NCBI GenBank assembly: GCA_023664385.1
Contig: JAMPFU010000031.1
Span: 1-37,082 of the forward strand
Direction of reading: 5' to 3'
DNA length: 37,082 bases
Origin: Clostridium sp.
Lineage (GTDB): Bacteria > Bacillota > Clostridia > Lachnospirales > Lachnospiraceae
The notes below the pieces were generated by a model. The model was given only the letters and a program-made list of their open reading frames with translations, was not told the origin of the DNA and did not search any database. This document shows, one piece after another, positions 33,540-37,082 of the stretch. A program made the position numbers and the translations under genes. Numbering within the stretch: the stretch's first letter is position 1; each line of letters opens with the position of its first letter.

Positions 33540-33567
33540 ATCTTACTAAATTTTAAAAATATGTCAA
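33540..33567 (-). promoter_or_regulatory. Strong promoter upstream of the ToxN remnant
   Basis: On the minus strand consensus TTGACA (33562-33567), a 16-bp spacer and TAAGAT (33540-33545). It points at the hairpins and the toxin remnant. The rest of the 650-bp gap between 33020 and 33671 shows no other gene. Confidence 0.6.
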
Positions 33568-33671
33568 AGTCTTTGCAGAAAGTTTTACCTATAAATTTGG
33601 CTGTTTTTGAATGCATCATGTTTTGCTAAAATATTAGCTGCTTAGTTGATACTTATATACATTGAGGCACT

Positions 33672-33893
33672 TTATAACTGCATGAATTGCCCTTCTTCAT
33701 ATTCTTCCTGATCAGGAATCTGATCCGCTGCCTTTTGGATTGCCTGCTCCACCTTTTTTGAGTTGGCTTCAATTAATATCTCAAGTAAATAGTCGGCGGT
33801 TACTGACGCTGTATTTGGATTATGAAACCGATAATTTAATTTCTGTTTCTTCACGGCGGAGTCTCCACCTCCTTCTGTTTGCCCTTTGTCCAT
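33672..33893 (-). CDS. Small conserved element protein
   Basis: Protein of 73 residues. KLNYRFHNPNTASVTADYLL and ILIEANSKKVEQAI are of a type I recall from integrative elements of Clostridia, function unknown. The ATG lies in the degraded tail of the sigma-like gene, and the frame is open upstream of it, so it may once have been translated by coupling. No membrane segment or enzyme motif is visible. Confidence 0.55.
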   Translation of the reverse strand: MDKGQTEGGGDSAVKKQKLNYRFHNPNTASVTADYLLEILIEANSKKVEQAIQKAADQIPDQEEYEEGQFMQL

Positions 33894-33909
33894 ATTATGA
33901 AATTTCAGT

Positions 33910-34413
33910 TTAAAATAGTCCTGTGGAACTACTCGTATCTGCTGATAGATTTCGCCAATTAATTATCAAATGCTTTGATTCCGGCACCGAAGTGACAAAG
34001 GAACCGATCATAAGCTGTTCTTCCGCACTCAGGCATTGCATTGCTTCCTTCAGTTTTTTAAGCAGAATGTTCTTCTCTGCTTCAGCAGCAACATCCACAA
34101 GACAATCTGCAGGCAGTCCGTTTAACTCCTGCTTCAGCAACGCATCCATCGACACATCCTTATTTCTGACTGACTGTTCCATCAAATACTTCTGCCTGCG
34201 TCTTTCTTTATAAAATTCCCTGTACTGCTCCTGTGTCACCTCCATGAGCATTCCGTGCAACGGAATCAACCATTTTGTTTTATATTTGTCATCCTTTTCC
34301 TGACGGCGGCATAATTCCGTATATGTGATTTCTTCATAACCGTCGGCAGAAAAGATAAAACATTTGTTGTCGGCATACTTCTTTTTTCCGCCATATATCT
34401 TCCTCCGTTTCAT
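33910..34413 (-). pseudogene. Decayed sigma-factor-like regulator of the mobile element
   Basis: The open frame shows KKKYADNKCFIFSADGYEEI, LHGMLMEVTQEQYREFYKER, RRQKYL and LSAEEQLMI, a pattern of sigma-70-like regulators in integrative elements. The region 4 helix-turn-helix expected after LSAEEQ is absent in this frame; pieces of it (GAGIKAFDN, LAKSIS, then KLKFHNM) lie in the other two frames. Near the start, GGAGG and ATG at 34394 begin MAEK in another frame and enter this one only if the following A-run gained one base. A start at ATG 34413 stays in frame but lacks a good site. Damage at both ends suggests a non-functional gene. Confidence 0.5.
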
Positions 34414-34494
34414 GCAAATTCTTAAACGAATTGATGAATATGGAGGACTGCGACAGTTATACATTAATATCATTTGGAATTAACCCTTCAAAAC

Positions 34495-34541
34495 AAAAAA
34501 CGCTGAACTTATTCGGTTTAACAGAATAAATCCAGCGTTTT
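34495..34541 (-). terminator. Intrinsic terminator after the MazF-XRE operon
   Basis: On the minus strand AAAACGCTG pairs with CAGCGTTTT and TTATTC with GAATAA inside; the stem runs into TTTTTTGTTTTG. It lies about 70 bp past the XRE gene stop. Confidence 0.8.
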
Positions 34542-34612
34542 AGCAACTCACCCATAATTAAATTTTAGTTTGTACCTTCTTCTATTTCATTTTAAAATTT
34601 CTCCGTAACGGC

Positions 34613-34924
34613 TTATGTAATCAATTCCCTGATATCATCTATCAGTTGTTCCACTAAATCACACTTTTGCTCCAGTATGGATTTGGACATTTCTTTTGTC
34701 TCCTCAACACTGTAAATGCAACCGCTTATAATATAATCGGCGGTTGTCTGATAATAACCGCTCAGCAAATCTACGACAACCACGGACGGACTCCTTTTGC
34801 CCTGTTCAACCTTACACAGGGTGTCTATGGATAATCCCACCTCGCTTGCGACATCCTGCTGTGTTTTCCCTTTTGCCTCCCGAAGCTGTCTCAATCGGTT
34901 TCCGCACTCTCTTTTATCATACAT
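34613..34924 (-). CDS. XRE-family helix-turn-helix regulator
   Basis: Protein of 103 residues. The HTH covers residues 9-62: LRQLREAKGKTQQDVASEVG and LSIDTLCKVEQGKRSPSVVV, followed by YYQTTADYII, a full Cro/C1-type fold. The C-terminal 35 residues form an acidic helix, perhaps for dimer or partner contact. The ATG lies inside the last 34 bp of the MazF-like gene, so the two are translated together. It may take the place of a MazE antitoxin or repress the operon. Confidence 0.85.
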   Translation of the reverse strand: MYDKRECGNRLRQLREAKGKTQQDVASEVGLSIDTLCKVEQGKRSPSVVVVDLLSGYYQTTADYIISGCIYSVEETKEMSKSILEQKCDLVEQLIDDIRELIT

Positions 34925-35298
34925 ATATTTGTCTCCTTATTAATTCCAAACTGTCTCATAATAGCCTTTTCCAACCGCCTCATAATATCTGAGTTGCCGT
35001 CAATATGCCCTGCTTTCCTAATAATTTTACTTTTATCCACAGTGGCAATCTGCTCCGGCATGCAGACAGAAACCATATCTAAGAACCCATCTACATCATT
35101 CGGCGTGACCTGAACATGCACAGGAATAAATTTCTTATCCTGCTTTCCTGAAAACGGACAAACATTCACAACAGTGGAACATTTATTATTTCTGTCATTA
35201 CTTACTACAATACATGGTCTTAAACCCGATTGAACGGAGCTTTTGGGATGTTGTCCCAAATCAACATATACAATATCTCCCCGCATAATTTCTTTCAT
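34891..35298 (-). CDS. MazF/PemK-family toxin
   Basis: Predicted mRNA interferase of 135 residues. Family motifs: RGDIVYVDLG at 6-15, QSGLRPCIVVSND near 22-34 and STVVNVCPFSG near 40-50; DMVSVCMPEQI near 74-84 and RRLEKAIMRQFGI near 105-117 match the strand and last helix. AGGAGG precedes the ATG, which lies 18 bp after the recombinase-like gene. There is no MazE-type gene upstream; the overlapping XRE gene downstream is the only candidate antitoxin. An extra 15-residue tail encodes the overlap. Confidence 0.88.
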   Translation of the reverse strand: MKEIMRGDIVYVDLGQHPKSSVQSGLRPCIVVSNDRNNKCSTVVNVCPFSGKQDKKFIPVHVQVTPNDVDGFLDMVSVCMPEQIATVDKSKIIRKAGHIDGNSDIMRRLEKAIMRQFGINKETNICMIKESAETD

Positions 35299-35316
35299 GT
35301 CACGCCTCCTGCACCA

Positions 35317-35661
35317 TTAATCATTATAAAAATTCAACGAAAGTCTCAAATCCCCTTCCTCAACCGTTATAATATGCCCTCCTGCTTCAATCACCTTTCC
35401 AATCTTTGTGTATGCATCTGCGATGCCAATTGAAACGGATGACATGTTGACCATTAGAATTCCATCATACTTTCTACTTTTTACGCTGTTAACCATGCTT
35501 TCAAAATGACGATTTACTTCATATTGTCCAAGACCATGCCTGTATATCACACCTATTATCTCTATTTTGTTTGCCTTCGCATATTCTCTGATGTAAAGGA
35601 GCTGTCGTTCTTCCCTACGCTCCATATCCGCAAATTTGGCATGAACAGATATGTATGCCAT
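35317..35661 (-). CDS. Serine-recombinase-like protein lacking the catalytic serine
   Basis: Protein of 114 residues if started at MAYISVHAK, where GGAG lies 4 bp upstream; in-frame ATGs at 35688 and 35724 allow up to 135. The fold follows the resolvase N-terminal domain (EERQLLYIREYAKANKIEII, then KYDGILMVNMSSVS, VIEAGGHIITVEEG). The normal YxRVS of the active site reads YISVH, so both the conserved Arg and the nucleophile Ser are lost, and the DNA-binding domain is absent. A regulatory or structural role is more likely than recombination. It leads the MazF-XRE operon. Confidence 0.7.
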   Translation of the reverse strand: MAYISVHAKFADMERREERQLLYIREYAKANKIEIIGVIYRHGLGQYEVNRHFESMVNSVKSRKYDGILMVNMSSVSIGIADAYTKIGKVIEAGGHIITVEEGDLRLSLNFYND

Positions 35662-35716
35662 ACATCTCCAAACTTTTCTTTTAACCATGTCTTTTTCCCG
35701 CCATTTCCATAAGCTA

Positions 35717-36168
35717 TTGACCAACTTCTGCTTTTCTTTGACCGTATTTTATATCATATAAAAATCATGCGAATTTTTTTCCAAGTTGGTCAAGAGCTTC
35801 TGACCAACTTGCCTGATCAATTTTTGACCATCCATAGAACAAAATACTGTGATATTCTATACGAACCTACGATGCCTCTTATATGCAAAAACCGCCGGAA
35901 ATATGCCTGTTCCCGGCGGTTTTAAGGTGATTCGTATCAACCGTTTTATTGTATTTGAAATTTCTTACATTCCCATCTGTTTTGTGAACAATATTAAATC
36001 AGTTTGGTAACTTTCCTTAAAAAAGGGCTTTTCATCGGTTTCCTCCAAATAGATTTTTGGATTGACCAACTTTTTGATTATTCAGCTCTTTTTCCTGTTT
36101 TCTGACTGTTTTTCTTCTCTGAATTGGTCAAAACAGAAAGTTGGTTAGATGTGTACTGTGTTGGTCAA
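35717..36168. repeat. Cluster of TTGACCAACTT / AAGTTGGTCAA motifs
   Basis: Copies at 35717-35727, 35783-35793 (inverse), 35801-35810, 36062-36072, partial TTGACCA at 35824, TTGGTCAA at 36124-36131, AGTTGGTTAG at 36139 and TTGGTCAAG at 36161-36168. Two of them (35783-35810) form a perfect inverted repeat with an 8-bp spacer. They lie in the 445-bp gap before the recombinase-like gene and reach the doc stop. The pattern suits operator sites or iterons. Apart from one terminator no gene was seen in the gap. Confidence 0.6.
35888..35923 (-). terminator. Terminator of the Phd-Doc operon
   Basis: AAAACCGCCGG pairs perfectly with CCGGCGGTTTT (11 bp). On the minus strand TTTTTGC follows the stem, on the plus strand TTTTAAGG, so it favours minus-strand transcripts but may act both ways. 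Confidence 0.75.
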
Positions 36169-36169
36169 G

Positions 36170-36547
36170 TTATATTTGATGCTCTAACAGCCATTGTAGG
36201 ACATCCTCATACTGTTTTTTATCTGCTGCTACATCTAGTATTAAATCTGACAACTCTTTCTGGGTATATCCTAATTCATATCCATTAACGGATAAAAACA
36301 CCAGCATCGCATGAACACCGATTCTTTTATTTCCATCTACCATCGCATGGTTTTTGACCAGTCCATAACATAATCTCGCTGCCTTTGCCTGTATACTTGG
36401 ATATAATTCTTTTCCGCCATAGGATTGGAACGGTGCTTCCAAGGCAGATTCAAGTAGTCCAATATCTCTAATGCCATCACTGCCCCCTGTCATTTTTATT
36501 AGCTCCGAATGAAGCATTAAAATCTGCTCCTTTGTCAGTTTAATCAT
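36170..36547 (-). CDS. doc: Doc-type toxin (Fic/death-on-curing family)
   Basis: Predicted Fic-fold kinase-like toxin of 125 residues that phosphorylates EF-Tu in the studied P1 Doc. The core motif is HAMVDGNKRIG near residues 66-76, matching HxFxxxNKR; here Met replaces the usual Phe. IRDIGLLESALEAPFQSYGG near 25-44 is typical of the Doc N-terminus. Its ATG overlaps the antitoxin stop as ATGA. Confidence 0.9.
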   Translation of the reverse strand: MIKLTKEQILMLHSELIKMTGGSDGIRDIGLLESALEAPFQSYGGKELYPSIQAKAARLCYGLVKNHAMVDGNKRIGVHAMLVFLSVNGYELGYTQKELSDLILDVAADKKQYEDVLQWLLEHQI

Positions 36548-36786
36548 TTTGCCAATACCTCATAGGCTTCTCTATTCTGTTCAATCAATCTTTTTGAAAT
36601 ACTCAATATATCCTCTTCGGATGTGGTAGTATCCTCTTCTGCCTTGCTAAAGTCTATAACCAGATATCTTGGTACATTATTTTTAAGAATAACTGCTGTT
36701 CCGTGTTCATCTACCAACCTTGCCACCTTGGAAAAATTCTGGTTGGCTTCAGTAATAGAAACCAATGTGTTTGTATTTATCGTCAT
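36544..36786 (-). CDS. phd: Phd/YefM-family antitoxin
   Basis: Protein of 80 residues. The N-terminal DNA-binding part has SITEANQNFSKVARLVDEHG at 11-30 and AVILKNNVPRYLVID, the standard Phd/YefM pattern; the acidic C-terminal part (about 50-80) should be the toxin-binding tail. AGGAGG precedes the ATG. It is the first gene of the two-gene operon. Confidence 0.92.
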   Translation of the reverse strand: MTINTNTLVSITEANQNFSKVARLVDEHGTAVILKNNVPRYLVIDFSKAEEDTTTSEEDILSISKRLIEQNREAYEVLAK

Positions 36787-36817
36787 CCATCACACCTCCT
36801 GACGGTTTGATAGTTTT

Positions 36818-36862
36818 ATTATAGTCATTTTTTAGGATAATTTCAACCTATTTATTTATCCT
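36818..36862 (-). promoter_or_regulatory. Phd-Doc promoter with flanking inverted repeat
   Basis: On the minus strand TTGAAA (36841-36846), a 17-bp spacer and consensus TATAAT (36818-36823). AGGATAA (36834-36840) and TTATCCT (36856-36862) are inverted around the -35, a likely autoregulatory operator for Phd. Confidence 0.7.
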
Positions 36863-36892
36863 ATTATTTCCGACTTATTTTATACTAACATC

Positions 36893-37035
36893 CTATTCAC
36901 CTGTAGCAGCAGCTTCTTCTACACAAGGAGATGTTTCCTTTTTTGCCAAACAAATTGCAACACCTTCACCTGGCAAAAGCCATCTATCAAAACGAATAGA
37001 AATATTATTTTCATAATCAGTATTTGAACTTGAGT
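36893..37035 (-). pseudogene. C-terminal fragment of an unknown protein
   Basis: About 46 codons open on the minus strand: NCENSSSNTDYENNISIRFD, then RWLLPGEGVAICLAKKETSP and an Ala/Glu-rich end before TAG. It is preceded by an in-frame TAA near 37035, so either the gene is truncated or a frameshift lies there and the gene continues beyond the window. No family recognised. Confidence 0.35.
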
Positions 37036-37082
37036 TTTCGCAGTTTTATCCACACAACCATGATTTTAGTTATGTTCTTATA

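Noticed and set aside
35317-35724. Active resolvase
   Set aside because: The catalytic Ser and nearby Arg are replaced and no DNA-binding domain follows.

Overview
The window looks like chromosomal DNA of a low-to-mid GC anaerobic Firmicute, most likely a member of the Lachnospiraceae (Clostridia). This is inferred from AGGAGG-type ribosome binding sites at nearly every gene, a rubrerythrin next to a group B-type [FeFe] hydrogenase, DUF4349 and YunG-like proteins, and a mobile element run by a large serine recombinase. No rRNA or tRNA gene was seen.

Layout. Positions 1-5100 (minus strand) hold hydrogenase plus rubrerythrin, a patatin-like lipase and a sodium:alanine-type symporter. Positions 5172-12399 (minus) form one nucleoside salvage operon, in transcription order deoC, punA, a DUF4153-like membrane protein, cdd, add, udp, deoB. 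Between udp and deoB lie two truncated genes: the C-terminus of a membrane protein and the winged-helix tail of an AAA_4-type protein. A divergent 280-bp region with repeated TTTACCATAA boxes, a good promoter and a folded leader separates this operon from a plus-strand polar amino acid ABC transporter (12679-14930). Next come sfsA and trpF, then a minus-strand run of membrane, lipoprotein and phosphoesterase genes (16466-20707), a broken repeat protein gene, two lipoproteins, an Fe-S aldo/keto reductase and an SSS-family symporter.

From about 27.9 kb to the right edge the window is accessory DNA: a large serine recombinase with a small overlapping ORF, excisionase-like and sigma-like remnants, a tightly coupled three-gene cassette (thymidylate kinase-like, B12-type radical SAM, uracil-DNA-glycosylase-like), a decayed ToxN/AbiQ (type III toxin) gene behind a strong promoter and hairpins, a MazF-like toxin overlapping an XRE regulator, a serine-recombinase-like protein without its catalytic serine, and a Phd/Doc pair. 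The cassette at 30523-33019 is the best candidate for an undescribed system. It encodes a nucleotide kinase, a radical enzyme and a base-recognition fold whose glycosylase motif is altered, which suggests nucleotide or DNA-base chemistry, but no product can be named.

Other structure: two kinds of long palindromic element sit 6-18 bp beyond stop codons (3403-3457 and 20831-21214 share sequence; 16320-16460 is a different one). Several broken genes carry one-base shifts in runs of six identical bases, so sequencing error should be excluded before calling them pseudogenes.
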